Assembly: GCF_003086295.3 (NCBI RefSeq) | Contig: NC_092044.1 | Coordinates: 5,001 to 69,000 of the forward strand | Reading direction: 5' to 3' | Length of the DNA stretch: 64,000 bases | DNA from: Arachis hypogaea | Taxonomy: Eukaryota; Streptophyta; Magnoliopsida; Fabales; Fabaceae | Shown: positions 38,560 through 49,657 of the stretch, piece by piece | How the letters are laid out: each line of letters opens with the position of its first letter | Numbering within the stretch: position 1 is the first letter of the stretch | Program-made: the position numbers and the translations under genes | Notes under the pieces: generated by a model | The model's database searches: none | Seen by the model: only the letters and a program-made list of their open reading frames with translations | Told to the model about the DNA's origin: nothing

Positions 38560-40335
38560 GACGACAATTCCACGGAAGAGTTGTCCCATGACCCAGATGG
38601 TTAACATAATGAAATATATATGGAGCTATAATTATTAAATAAGTTGCTACGTATACTATATAAATGAGAAGTATGGTTATGGGTACGTGGACTAAATGAA
38701 TGTATATGAGTGAGAAATTCTGTTAGGCATCGACAAAGATTTCAGGTTACGTCTTTAATTACTCTAGCTTTTGCAACATAATTGTCACTTTGTCAGCTAA
38801 CCAAATAAAGTTGTGAATTTTTTTTCTTTTGAATTCAATTTTAGTTTTTTTTTTTATATTTTCATGAAAAATAACCTACCGAAAATAGTCAAGAAATTAG
38901 TAATTTGTGAATTAAGAGAAATTTTATATACAATTTTCTTAAAAAAAATATTCTCTTATATATATATATATATATAAAATTCATAAAGATACTTTTTTTT
39001 AATTTGTTATCTTTAATATTTGAATTAAACCCTCTAAATTATAGTATAAAATACTTAATTATTAAAAAATATAAAAAATTTATCATCTTAATTAATATCA
39101 TATTAATTATTATTGCACTTATTTAATAAATAAAATAGTGAATTAACGAGCTAGCGCATTATACTAAATCAGTTACCAACTAAAACCTTCTTTTTCTTAT
39201 GAAAAATAATAACTAATAACTGCCTTTAGAGATCAGACTTTTAAAAACCTTTTATATTTCCTGCCTATATATATGTATACCTGCTGAATTATAAATGAAA
39301 AAGTATATATATTCGAACCAAAATAACAGTGTATTATTAATGGTCTAATTGTCTAAACATATATAAAACTAAAAAAAAAAAAATTCAATACTTTTAAAAT
39401 GATACCTACCTGTTCCTTCCAACGCGCTAAGGAAACATCCAACATAGATGCAAAAACCAAAGTATCCATAGTTTCATCAATGTTTACAACAACTCCCCCA
39501 TGTTGATCCTCAACTGCTCTTAGCAATTGAAATTCGATGCCTTTTTGATGCCCTTCTTGCTCCTTTGCCGCCAAAGAACCCAAGGAAACGGATGACATGT
39601 ATACTCTTCGAGAAAGAAAACTGTTCTTACTGTCTAAAATCAAATAAAGGGCATGAGATAAATTAGCAATATAATGCAGTTGTAGTAACGCTCAAAATCA
39701 AGTTAACCATATTGATATGAAATTATGAACTAGACAGTAATGATTTTGGTATCCAAAGTTTTTAAATATGTAAACATCTCAACCATCAATATTCATGCTA
39801 AATTTTTAGTAGATTTAAGCTGATTGAAAAAGATAATGCATCCCCTTACATAAGAGTTTTTTTGGATTTGAGTGAATATGTTTAGTAGATTTTATTTTTC
39901 TTTTTATTTAATTCATGCAAAATTCTTTGTTTTTTTTTTTCCGAGTCATTAAAGATCGAACTATGGACATTTAAGTTATAGAAACTCTGATAAAAAGAAA
40001 CATATAAACGATTATATTTTGAATCATTGTAAGGTAAAGGTGTAGAGATGTTGATATTTAAAATTAATGGCGGAGATGTTGGTGTTTAATACTTTAGTTA
40101 AAATTGATGGATTGAACTTAATCCGAAAAATTAGCCATTTGGCTTGTAATTGTAAACACTAGTAACGACAGCATGCTTATTACTTACTCGAAACATTATG
40201 ACCCTGGAATTCAGGGTTGACAGAGCTTAGCAAAGTTGTAACTGTATGTGGAGAGACTTGAGAAGATGTGTGGGACAATTTAGTTGCCAAAAGACAAGTA
40301 CGATAAAGCTTATTGCAAGCTCCGTACCTCATCAT
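35286..40335 (-). CDS. Nudix hydrolase (plant NUDT2/6/7/10 type), nine exons
   Basis: Minus-strand exons: 40335-40188, 39633-39410, 37743-37678, 37569-37432, 36412-36335, 36251-36201, 36099-36065, 35953-35845, 35504-35286. All junctions are GT-AG and in phase, giving 355 residues. The Nudix box GX5EX7REUXEEXGU is complete at 214-236 (GAVNEGEDICTAAIREVKEE, then TGI). The glutamates coordinate the divalent metal for pyrophosphate cleavage. The pre-Nudix region (GKKGVWIKLPIENSNLVAAA, FRYHHAEPDYVMLVNW, NASHRVGIGAFV) and post-box AFRQSHQTFFQKSDLFF are those of the plant group acting on ADP-ribose and NADH. In Arabidopsis, NUDT7 of this group restrains immune signalling. The first 60-70 residues are rich in R, S and T with few acids and could be an organelle-targeting peptide, which cytosolic members lack. 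The start could instead be M2 or an internal Met near residue 60. Intron 8 holds a MITE. Confidence 0.93.
35536..35716. mobile_element. Mutator-type MITE, copy 4 (in Nudix intron 8)
   Basis: The 181-bp element begins GAGTAATGCTAGGTAATC and ends tatatactttctc. The flanks TTTAACAAA (35527-35535) and TTTAATAAA (35717-35725) differ at one position, consistent with an aged 9-bp duplication. The left terminus matches the other three copies; the right terminus is more diverged. Confidence 0.6.
38510..38555. repeat. (AT)n microsatellite in Nudix intron 2
   Basis: About 22 AT units without interruption. Confidence 0.9.
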
Positions 40336-41216
40336 GATGTCTCAAGTTGTATGTGAGAAAAACACAAAAGACAATGGGGATGAAATGCAATGTTTTGTTG
40401 TACTCTGAAACTGGGTTGTGGCAGAGCATGAAAACCTTGAGAATCTAATTTATAGTGTCAAGTCATCATACGGTCCCAAAGGAATAGCTTCCGTGCAATA
40501 TACTTAGATTTGAACGAGTCTCCTTGCACATGTTTCCGTTTCCTTATAAGACAGTTAAATGAAATCTACATACAATACACATATCATTTTCTGTAACTAT
40601 AATTGCGTGTTAACTAAACGTTTAACATGGTCCACTAACAAAGAAGGAAAAAAAAAAACTGAGTCTAAGTATTATACAAATTTGTTAGGGAGAAAGTGAA
40701 AATTATTTGTAAGAAGCAAATCACATATCCAAAACTCGTAAAGTTATATGTTTAATATTCAAAAACTATATATTCATTATTTATATTGACTAATTATTAA
40801 CTGTTTTCTCTTTTGGAAAATAAAAAAACATAAATATGAGATAAAAGAGGTATAACTAGTTTTAATAAGCGGATCAATTTTAAGTTTAACTACTCTTTTA
40901 ATAAAAGCATAGACAACGCATATAAATTTAATGGCGATGAAATTAGTACTGAAATGTTTAAAATGGTAGTTATTGAAATGACATGTCACAACCATGAAAC
41001 CAACAAGAAAAAGCTTGGGTATAAAAACAAAACTTGAAACCAATAATATAAAAATGTATATATATATTTTTTTCTTCCAGACCTTCAAACTCAAAAGGAG
41101 GAACTTTAGGCCACTTTTCTCTGAAGGTTCAGATGAAACGCGGTACAAAATTCATCAACCACAGTATACCACACGGTCCAACAATATCCGTCTGCTGTGG
41201 CTTCTTTCAAAAAGCA
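40336..41216. other. Nudix promoter side
   Basis: About 100-200 bp upstream of the start codon at 40335 are the likely leader and promoter. The rest is AT-rich with no recognisable gene. Nothing supports a product for the short open stretches here. Confidence 0.4.
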
Positions 41217-42895
41217 GGTATTTATTTATTTATTTATTTATTTGGTCTTGGGTTAAGCCCAAAGAACCCTACTTGATCCTTATACCCAACCCACCCGACC
41301 CAAACCCATATGTCTTCCAGGAATGGTTGAACCTCGCCAATGTCTTCTTTTGACTTGATTGCTTGGGTGAGATTCAGACTATTTGTTTCAATTATTACAT
41401 TCTCTATATCTAAATTTTTTGCCACAGTAAGTGCTTCCCTAATAGCTATTACTTCTGCTGTCAGGGCTGAACATGCTATAATTTTTGAAGCTGAACCAGT
41501 TACAATACATCCATTATGGTCCCTAAACACTACAACAACTGCTCCTTTTACAGATTTTTTATTAAATGATGCATCTACATTTCCTTTGCTTATTCCTATT
41601 GATGTTGTTGTTTAAATCTGCAGTGTTCACTGGGTCTGAGAAATCCACTTCCAATATTCTTGCTCTGAGTATGATTAAACTTGAGTTTAATTCTGTGTTA
41701 TGGTGCACTGCCTGGTTCCTGCCTTAATGCCTTTTCATATCTCCCAAATCAAAGATCTAGCTTTGTTTGTATACATTCTGTATTCTGATCCAAAGAGCTT
41801 GTCTTCATGTTTTCTATGAGGTCCAGCATCCATTTCCCAGATGTTGTAACTATCTATGGCCTTGGGCTGCACTGAATTTGTGCACCAAACCATACTGCTC
41901 TAATCCAGGGACATAAAGAGCAACGCACGTTCGGTTGTCTCCTGCTCCTACATACATAATGGGCAAACAAGGTTATTAATAATCCTTCTTTTATATAGGT
42001 TAGTGAATACCAGAATAATATTATGTGAAGCCTTCCAAAGGAACATCCTAATCTTATGCGGGATCATTAAATCCCATATTTCTTTTCATAACTCACTTTA
42101 TGTTCTCACCAGTCCATGAGACATTCTGAGTATTACTTGTATTTCCTTTCCTAATTAAGTGGTACCCAATTCTAATTGTATATTTTTCATCTGATCTGTA
42201 TGGCCATATGAATCTATCCTGGTTATTAATTATGCTGACTGGAGTTCTTCTAATCTTTTCCACAATGTCATCTTGAAACCTCTCTCTTAATTTAGCTAAG
42301 TTCCATCCAACACCTTCATCAATCAGATCTTTCACCATATTCATGTTTTCATTCCTCTGTCCTTGTATTGTCCCCATCCCTAGCACTCATTTGTCTTCCA
42401 TATCCTCACTTTATCCTCCTTGCCTATAGCCCATCTTCCATTCCACAGCCAAAGGTTCCTCTCCTCTAGAATACTTTTCCAAACCCAAGATGAAGATCTC
42501 CCACCCTCACCTCTTTGAACTGACAAGGAAAATAAATAGCCTTGAGAACTTGGACCCATATAGCATTAGGGTTCTCAAAAAATCCTCCAAGCTTGTTTGG
42601 CAAGAAAGGCTAGGTTTTGATCGTGCAAATTCTTAAAGCCTAAGCCTCCTTCCCTTTTGCTAATGCACAATTTAAACCAACTCTTTCAATGAATCCCTCT
42701 CTTTTTTCCAATCGAGGCCCACCAACTCTTCCCTATTGCTCAATCTCTGACAGAACCCTTTAAGAATGCATCCAGCATTCATGACATAAGATGGAATGGC
42801 CTGTAATACAACTTTGAATAAAACTTCTTTCCATGCCATATTTAGGAGTTTCTCCTTCAAACCCCCTATCTTATTACAGAACCTGCTCCAAAGAA
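41217..42895 (-). mobile_element. 5'-truncated L1-type LINE with RNase H end
   Basis: On the minus strand, from right to left: a reverse-transcriptase tail (KEKLLNMAWKEVLFKVVLQA, IPSYVMNAGCILKGFCQRLS) at about 42860-42670; a zf-RVT-like region (NQDRFIWPYRSDEKYTIRIG, YHLI) at about 42240-42150; and an RNase H domain (ALTAEVIAIREALTVAKNLD, IENVIIETNSLNLTQAI) at about 41460-41350. It is cut by several stops and frameshifts. The 3' end is an (AAAT)n tail on the minus strand (41217-41241 on the plus strand). This is the normal plan of a dead plant LINE. Confidence 0.85.
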
Positions 42896-43244
42896 ATTAG
42901 AAGATCCTATTGAAGTATCTAGGTATATATGCTAAATTGTCATATGCTTTTTAAGGGCTTAAACTACCACAAATATTAATAATTTCACCTACACTCACCT
43001 CTAACTTTCTCCGTTAGCAATCACATCATCACCAAACTCTACAAGATTTAATATAGACCACAGCTACAACAACTATCTATTAGTCCAATTCTTACCTAAT
43101 CAATTTGATAATATCCATGCAAGCTTAAATTCATGCTAGCACCATGCATTCACACACTTGGAACAAGCATCACAGCATTTTATCATCAAAATTGTAAGGT
43201 ATAGCAGGTCAAATTTAAAGGGGAAGTGAATTATCACTAATGTC
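42896..43244. other. Intergenic DNA
   Basis: No gene or repeat boundary seen between the LINE and the pseudogene fragment. Confidence 0.4.
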
Positions 43245-43595
43245 TTACACTGCTAATTCTTTGCTGATTAAGTCAGACCAAGGGATGCCTGATCTCGAAG
43301 GCAACGATAACCCAACCGCACACTCCTTCAAATCTTCATCTACCAACTTACCAGAACACCAAACCAACTTTGTGAAACCTTAAGATGTGTATGAGAGCTT
43401 TAATTTTGGAGGATATTTTGTCTTCAAAGATCGAAACTCACTAATATACCCTTCTAAAGCACTCCAAACAAAGCCCCTAACGAACCAATCCAAAGCACTC
43501 GCCACTGCCTCGCTCCACCTACAATCACCCTGGTTCACATTCTTACTCTAGTCACCGCCTAAGATATGCTGCAGAAAAGGTCTTAAATCAACCAT
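43245..43595 (-). pseudogene. Unidentified coding relic with two in-frame stops
   Basis: A 117-codon minus-strand frame starts MVDLRPFLQHILGGD and continues after a TAG (43550-43548) with NVNQGDCRWSEAVASALDWF, VRGFVWSALEGYISEFRSLK and TKYPPKLKLSYTS. A TAA (43382-43380) follows, then GFTKLVWCSGKLVDEDLKEC and AVGLSLPSRSGIPWSDLISK to a stop at 43245. The long, compositionally normal frame on both sides of two single-codon stops argues for a once-functional exon. I do not recognise the family. It could be an exon of an old gene or a retrocopy fragment. Confidence 0.5.
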
Positions 43596-44505
43596 GGTAA
43601 AGGTTTCAATGGTGAGATAAATGAAATAAAATATGCAATACACCATGGAAAGAAGGAAGACCCAATATTTAGCCTATTTAGTTAGACAATTATATTCCTT
43701 CTTTTTTTATGTGCGTTAAAATTCCTAAATTACCCCATCCTATTGACCTGCCCAAGTGCCTGTTGTCACTATCACATCTCCTTCAAGACCAACCACCATG
43801 AAAGGTTCCACACAGGAGAGGGAGTGAGGGACGGGGACCCCATCAGAAATTTGTGTCCACATCCTCTTCCTCCAATCTTCCACCATGCTTCCCTCCTCTT
43901 TTAGTTCCAGCTATACACGTCAATGATGGATCCTTTGTTGGTGTTTGGAAATGCCACACCCTATTCTGGTCTCAGCATAAATATTGTTAGAGAGTACCAA
44001 TAGAAATAGAAAAGCACTATCCTGGTTCATGAATGGTTTTATTAGTTCACAGTCTTATTTCATTTAATCCAAGACACGTGTTGGAGAGAATGAACAAGCA
44101 AATGTTAGCTTTATGCTTGTGGTACTAAAGATAACAAATGCAAATGCCTAATAGTCCCTAGTTGGCCACAACTGAAAGTTTTTATTAAAAGAAATAGTGA
44201 AAGATGCAACAAATTCATAGAAAGGCACAATGAAAATAAGACGGTACAACATATCCACAAATTGGGTTTTACAAAAATAATAATAATAACAATAATAATA
44301 AATTAAAAATAAAAAATCACTAATCTCACTTTTTCCTTTATAATACCATAAACCGAAAACACTGAAACAAATCAAGAAATGATAACAAAAACTTATTAGG
44401 CGGGTAGATTCTTTAGTTTAGGAATCAATTTAAAGTACAATGCAATGCTGTTCCCACTTTATGGGTAGCTACTAGCTAGTCTATCCGCTACGCGGCTACG
44501 GACTA
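43596..44505. other. Intergenic DNA
   Basis: No gene seen. A (TAA)n-like stretch lies at about 44275-44310. The short reading frames are low complexity. Confidence 0.4.
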
Positions 44506-45030
44506 AATCTCCAAAGTAGTCCCTTAAATTCATTACTTTCACAACTTTAGCCCTTCAAATCCAAAATTCATTATAACAGTTCTCGAGATTCAGCTCTGGG
44601 CACCATATTAGTCATTGGACCTTTTCTAGCACTGAGTCAACGAACAAAGTGCTGAACTAATCTTGACTTACCACCCTAGATATAGGCTTAAACGACGTCG
44701 TTTTGTTTTGGTGCTTAAACAAGGCAAAACGAGAAGACGAAGGAGAGTTTATATGATGTGCAAACCGTTTTATCTCTCCCTATCCTCCAAAACAACATTG
44801 CTTTTGCCTTGTTTAAGCGCCAAAACGAAACAACATCATCTATCCTTGTGTTTAGCGTGGAAAGTCAGAGCTAGCAGGGTATTCCATTCGTCGACTCAAC
44901 GCCAAAAAGGGTCAGGGACCAATGTGGTGCCTGGAATTAGATCTCGGGGACTAGTATAGTAAATTTTGAATTTGAGGAACTAAAATAGTGAAAGCCGTGA
45001 GTCTCAGGGACTACTATAAGGCATCCGCTA
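44506..45030. mobile_element. Long-TIR (Mutator-like) element beside the small-protein gene
   Basis: The left arm (ctccaaagtagtcccttaaa ... tcacaactttagcccttcaa) matches the reverse complement of the right arm (ttatagtagtccctgagact ... tcactattttagttcctcaa), with arms over 100 bp. The interior has a second inverted pair (ggtgcttaaacaaggcaaaa at about 44711 against ttgccttgtttaagcgccaa at about 44805). The right end lies about 20-30 bp beyond the stop codon of the gene ending at 45052. No target-site duplication was established. Confidence 0.7.
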
Positions 45031-45051
45031 TGCTTTAGAAGTCATAAACTT

Positions 45052-45830
45052 TCAATAAGGTTTCTTTTGTTTTACTGGAATGCTTCCTGCAGGTGAATTC
45101 AAAGTACTGGGTTTGGTAAACCAAGTAGTATAGAGAAACTGTTTATGTTGTCCTACATGATTGCAAATGAGGCGAAGCTTTTGTCTCTCTCTCATCCATC
45201 TCAACACTATCTTCATATGTTGCTTGCCTTTCAAATCTTTCAATCCAACCTCCTGAAACAGTTTAGACAGTTACTCAATGGGCTCAATCTACTGATTAAA
45301 CAGGTAAAGTTTAATTGTGAATTTCAGTATATACTTGAGCAACTTTGATCATTGCGGGAATAATCATCCCCTAGTAGAAGTAGCTGTGGTATGTTTGTAA
45401 TTTTCTGAATAATAAGATTTATTGGAGTAAACAAAATCAAAATTTAATCCTTACTCAATAATGTTGAGTTCAATGTTATTCACAGAATGAGTTATGTTTG
45501 ATTTTCTTGAATAAAGTGCAAACCAGAAAAATCTATTCCTTCCTTTATTCACTTAGCAAGCAACAGCACATTACTCGAAAGTAATACTCGCAAAGATGAC
45601 GGAAGAAAGAGTATCAAAAATATTCATAGCACTAAGAGTGAATAAAAGCACTATATGTATACCTTGACATGTTCCCAGGTGTCTTGAACGGTGAGGGGAC
45701 CATGCTCCTTCACAATATCAAATAGCACTCTAGTGATGGTGAGTCTCTGCTCCGGTGGAGTCTTCAGTTCTATTGGTCCCATCTTCGGCTTCGGTTTCTT
45801 GGCAAACAACCTTATTGCTGTCCCCAACAT
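45052..45830 (-). CDS. Small basic conserved plant protein, probably mitochondrial, two exons
   Basis: Exons 45830-45663 and 45252-45052 join in phase 0 (CATGTCAAG|gtatac ... tttcag|GAGGTTGG), giving 122 residues. The protein starts MLGTAIRLFAKKPKPKMGPI, a short Arg/Lys-rich and acid-poor N-terminus like a mitochondrial targeting peptide. It then has TPPEQRLTITRVLFDIVKEH, GPLTVQDTWEHV, KIVLRWMRERQKLRLICNHV and HKQFLYTTWFTKP, which look like a winged-helix-type fold. I recognise the sequence as a conserved small plant protein and suspect a mitochondrial ribosome or RNA-related role, but cannot name it. The frame is open upstream to an ATG at 45926; the later ATG was chosen because the basic presequence begins there. 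A transposon ends just beyond the stop codon, so the 3' UTR must run into it. Confidence 0.75.
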
Positions 45831-46369
45831 GCTGGTGAGTTGCGCAATTGCAGCGCAAGCAGTCAATTTAGAGAACAGTGGAATGATAGAAATGTTTGCT
45901 GTGATACAGATACAGTGACCATTCAACGGCTTTGGAGTTAGCCTTGTGTCGGCGATAAATATTTACATGGTATCAATTTCGCTCACGAGAGGCCGCCTCC
46001 AGCGTCCGTCGACCACCGTCGGGAAGCACGAGCACCGCTGCCTGGGTCGCACCACCACCGCACGTCTACAAGGTAAATGGTGAGTGTTGACGCCTCTTGA
46101 AGCAATGGAGATTACAGACGCGTTGGAGTTGTGATTAGGGACGATGCGGGTCTCTTGGTTCGAGCAAGCCACTTGGAGTGCTCCAAACCCAACTACATCA
46201 GTGGAGGAGGCTGAAGCAAGGGCCTGCTATTTGGGCCTCTAGTTAGCCTAGGAATAAATTTTTTTGGAAATAGAGGTGTTATAGGGCAGGTTTTGAAACC
46301 GGTCAATAAATTGTTGTAATTATTAGTAAAATTATTGATTCAACTGGTAAAATTAGTTTGTATTAAAAT
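45831..46369. other. Promoter side of the small-protein gene
   Basis: A GC-rich stretch (45960-46170) on the upstream side may hold a leader exon or promoter. Its reading frames show no recognisable protein. Confidence 0.4.
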
Positions 46370-46456
46370 AATAAAACGGCATACCCTTAAATGAAGCTCC
46401 GATCTGGAACGGATTAGTCCTTGACCTGTCGAGCTGAGGGATACCGTGGGCAACCA
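46370..46456 (+). mobile_element. SINE 3' fragment
   Basis: The stretch ttaaatgaagctccgatctg ... ggattagtccttgacctgtc repeats the 3' body of the SINE at 46480-46630 and ends in an A-rich tail (46456-46479). Confidence 0.55.
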
Positions 46457-46479
46457 AAAAAAAAATAATAAATAAAAAA

Positions 46480-46630
46480 CCAACTTGGGTTGGTTGAGTG
46501 GTAAGCTTACTCGTATGCTTAAACAAGTATCGGGGGTTTGAATCTCGCCTTGTACATGCAGCAACCTATTAGCCAGCGACAAACCGTTAAATGAAACTCA
46601 GATCCGCGACGAATTGGTCACAATTTTAAC
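46480..46630 (+). mobile_element. tRNA-derived SINE
   Basis: The tRNA-like head has an A box (tggttgagtgg, from 46491) and a B box (gggtttgaatctc, about 46536-46548) at the right spacing for a polymerase III promoter. A body follows (ccgttaaatgaaactcagat ... cgacgaattggtc) like that of legume SINEs. The T-rich or A-rich 3' end is poorly defined. Confidence 0.65.
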
Positions 46631-48114
46631 TAGATTACAACACATAAAAAAAAGCACTAGTAGTTGTAGAATCTTAAACCGAATAATAAAGAAATAAGAA
46701 TGAAAAATAAAAAAATGAAGAATTCTAAATTTTTTTCACTTTTAAATAGAACATAAAAAAATGAAGAACAAACACTAACAATGAGTACTGACCTTCGATC
46801 TAAGCAGTTTGGGCAGAATATGATGGAGAGCAGTTGAGCGCAATACAAGCAGCATAGCAACCAGACGACAACCATAATTATTCCTTCTTCTTCACTTCAC
46901 TACTAATGAGTTACGAGTTATAATTCACGAGACATCTTCCAAGGATAAAGTTCAAACAGGCATATCGTTCATGTGTGTGTGAGAGAGAGACTTAAAGGAT
47001 ATGAATGTCTTTTTGATAAAAGATTAAAGATATAATAATAATTTTTGACAAAGGAATATAAAGGTCATTTATTAAAAGATTGAGGACAAAATAACAACCT
47101 AAAAAGAAGAACACAAAAGAAAAATATCCTAAAAGAATAAGTGCAAAAAATGGCTCTAAAAAAAGAGACAGAATAAAATAAAATGAAATAGATTGAAATA
47201 AAATAATAAACTGAAACAAAGTGAAATAGAATGAGGCGGATGGAAATAGAATAAGATCAAATAAGATAGATTGGAAACAAAATGAGAAAGACTGCTAAAA
47301 CTAAATAAGACAGAATGTGATAGAATTTGAGGCAGAATGCTTATTAATGAACATTCTTAAAAGCTTTATAGTAGAATGATAATGAAGAAATGTCTCAGAC
47401 CTAATGAATAGTTAAATGTTTGCTTGGCAAAGTCGAGAATTATGTGTCATTTGTCCAATGCATAGACTATATGAATGCGGATTTCTGGTTTTATCCTACC
47501 CACGGAGTGTTTGACTATGTGTATATATTATAGCGTCAAATTTTGCGATAATTATCAGTTATCATGGACTAATAGTATTCTTAATCATTCGATACATGTA
47601 CACATACTGATGCAATCGAAAAGTTGTATCTGAGACTTGTTTCCAAGTAATGTCGGGTTGCTGGTAGTGAATCGACACATAAATTTATAGTATGCGTAGG
47701 ACAGACATACATCATGATTGTCTGCGAAATATTCTCTATAATCTTGTGTTGTGCTTGATTCTCTATTATTGTGTTTTGTGACTTATAATTTGTGACTTGT
47801 CTATGATTGTCCACTGTTACTGACTTACTGTTATGAATTGACAAAAATACTAAATGTTAATGGAAAAAAACTATAAGGAATTATAAGAAAATGTAAGGAA
47901 TAATGTGAAAGGAAATTAAGACTAAAACAGTCACGAGATGAAAGAAAGCTAAGATTGTATAACCTATGGTTGAAATAATAACGTGTACGATTATCCCCGT
48001 GCTAGAGTCTTATCCAAGGACTGATAAGCGAATCATTTCTCTCGTTAGTACTCTACTGGAAACTGTAGAATTTTACCCTTTTCCTTCACTATTCTTACAG
48101 GCGTTGAAGAGGTG
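46631..48114. other. AT-rich intergenic DNA
   Basis: A purine-rich low-complexity tract of gaaatagaat/agaataaaat words runs from about 47150 to 47340. A short GT/GA run lies at 46973-46990. No gene is recognisable. Confidence 0.45.
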
Positions 48115-48119
48115 GTGCT

Positions 48120-49652
48120 TTATAAACCCCATTTATAGGGTTTATCTTGTGCTTGATTTAGGGGATTTTATAACCTTTTACCCACATTTATCCATTGAAA
48201 TAGCATGGTTTTATAACTTCTCCTTTAATTGTGCTTAAGAGTGAAAACATACTTTTTGGGACTTAAAATAGCTAAATCTAATTCTCCTTGATTTCATTAG
48301 ATGTCTTAATATGTTTGCTAAGTGATTTCAGATTTAGGAGGCAAGGATTGGACCAAGGGAATGAAGGAAAAGCATGTAAAAATGGAGAACTCATGAAGAA
48401 ATAAAGGAAACGCAAAAGCTGTCAAGCCGACCTCTTCGTACTTAATCAACCATAACTTGAGCTACAGAGGTCAAAATGATGCGGTTCTAGTTGGGTTGGA
48501 AAGCTAACATCCGGGGCTTCGAAATGATATAAGATTTTCTATGGTTGAACCACGCATGGTGACGCGTACGCGCATAGTACGCGGACGCGCCGTTGCTGCC
48601 ACCTGGTTCACTTAAAGCAAAACATGGCCAGCGAATTCTAAAGCCTTGTGGGCCCAATCCAACTCATTTCTGATGCTATTTAAGCCAAGGATTGAAGAGG
48701 GATGAGAAAGTTAGTTACCAATTAGTTTTAGTTTAGCATTTAGTTAGTTTCTAGAGAGAGAAGCTCTCTCTTCTCTCTAGAATTAGGATTAGGTTAGTTC
48801 ATAGATCTAGATCTATTTCTTCTTCTTCTCTCTTCCAATTTTCGTTCCTCTCCTCTATTGTAGTTGTAGAATTCTTCTTCTAATGTAATTCCTTTGTTTG
48901 TAGTTTGTGAATTTTCTTTTGTAGATCTACATTTCTCCTTCAATGCAATTGGTAAGTTCTTTGTTGTTTCATGATTGATTTGGTTTTCTATTGTGGACCT
49001 CTTGCCTTTGTAGTTAGATCTCTCTTTAATTCTTGCAAATTCATGTGTTTACTTGTATTGCACTCTATGTGTTTGATGAAATGTCTCTTATAGCTATTAG
49101 TTAGATTTTGTTCCTCTTGGCTTAGGTAGAGTAATTAGTGACACTTGAGTTATCTAATTCCTTTGTTGATTGGTAATTGGAGAGATTGCTAATTGGTTTG
49201 GAGTGCACTAAAGCTAGTCTTTCCTTGGGAGTTGGCTAGGACTTGTGGCTCAAGTCAATTCATCCACTTGACTTTCCTTTATTTAGTAAAGGTTAACTAA
49301 GTGGTAGCAATGAACAATTCTCATCACAATTGAGAAGGATAACTAGGATAGGACTTCTAATTTTCATACCTTGCCAAGAGCCTTTTATAGTTGTTAGTTT
49401 ATTTTCATTGCCATTTACTTTCATGCTTCTTATCCAAAACCCCAAAACACATTTCTAACCAATAACAAGACACTTTATTGTAATTCCTAGGGAGAACGAC
49501 CCGAGGTTTGAATACTTCGGTTTATAAATTTTTGGGGTTTATTTTAGTGACAAACAACTTTTTGTATGAAAGGATTAATGATTGGTTTAGAAACTATACT
49601 TGTAACGAGAATTCATTTGTAAAATTCTAAACCGTCAAAAATCCAATCATCA
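48120..49652. mobile_element. Solo LTR of a retrotransposon
   Basis: The sequence starts TTATAAACCCCATTTATAGG, one base from the usual TG...-type LTR start TGATAAACCCC, and ends ccaatcatca. The 5 bp GTGCT flank it exactly (48115-48119 and 49653-49657). No primer-binding site or coding region follows. Length 1,533 bp. This is what remains after recombination between the two LTRs of a full element. The order of a long U3, a CT-rich region near 48770-48860 and a T-rich 3' part is typical of plant gypsy-type LTRs, but the superfamily is not proven. Confidence 0.8.
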
Positions 49653-49657
49653 GTGCT

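Noticed and set aside
46480..46560. Functional tRNA gene
   Set aside because: A and B boxes are present, but no acceptor-stem or anticodon-arm pairing is seen; it fits a SINE head.
46340..46582. 80-codon minus-strand frame
   Set aside because: Antisense to the SINE copies; open by chance.
48022..48119. LTR start at TGATAAGCG (48022)
   Set aside because: It begins with TG, but its preceding 5 bp do not match the 3' flank. The start at 48120 has an exact GTGCT duplication and an LTR-like first sequence.
47966..48238. 90-codon plus-strand frame
   Set aside because: It crosses the left border of the solo LTR, so it cannot be an old gene, and it has no recognised domain.
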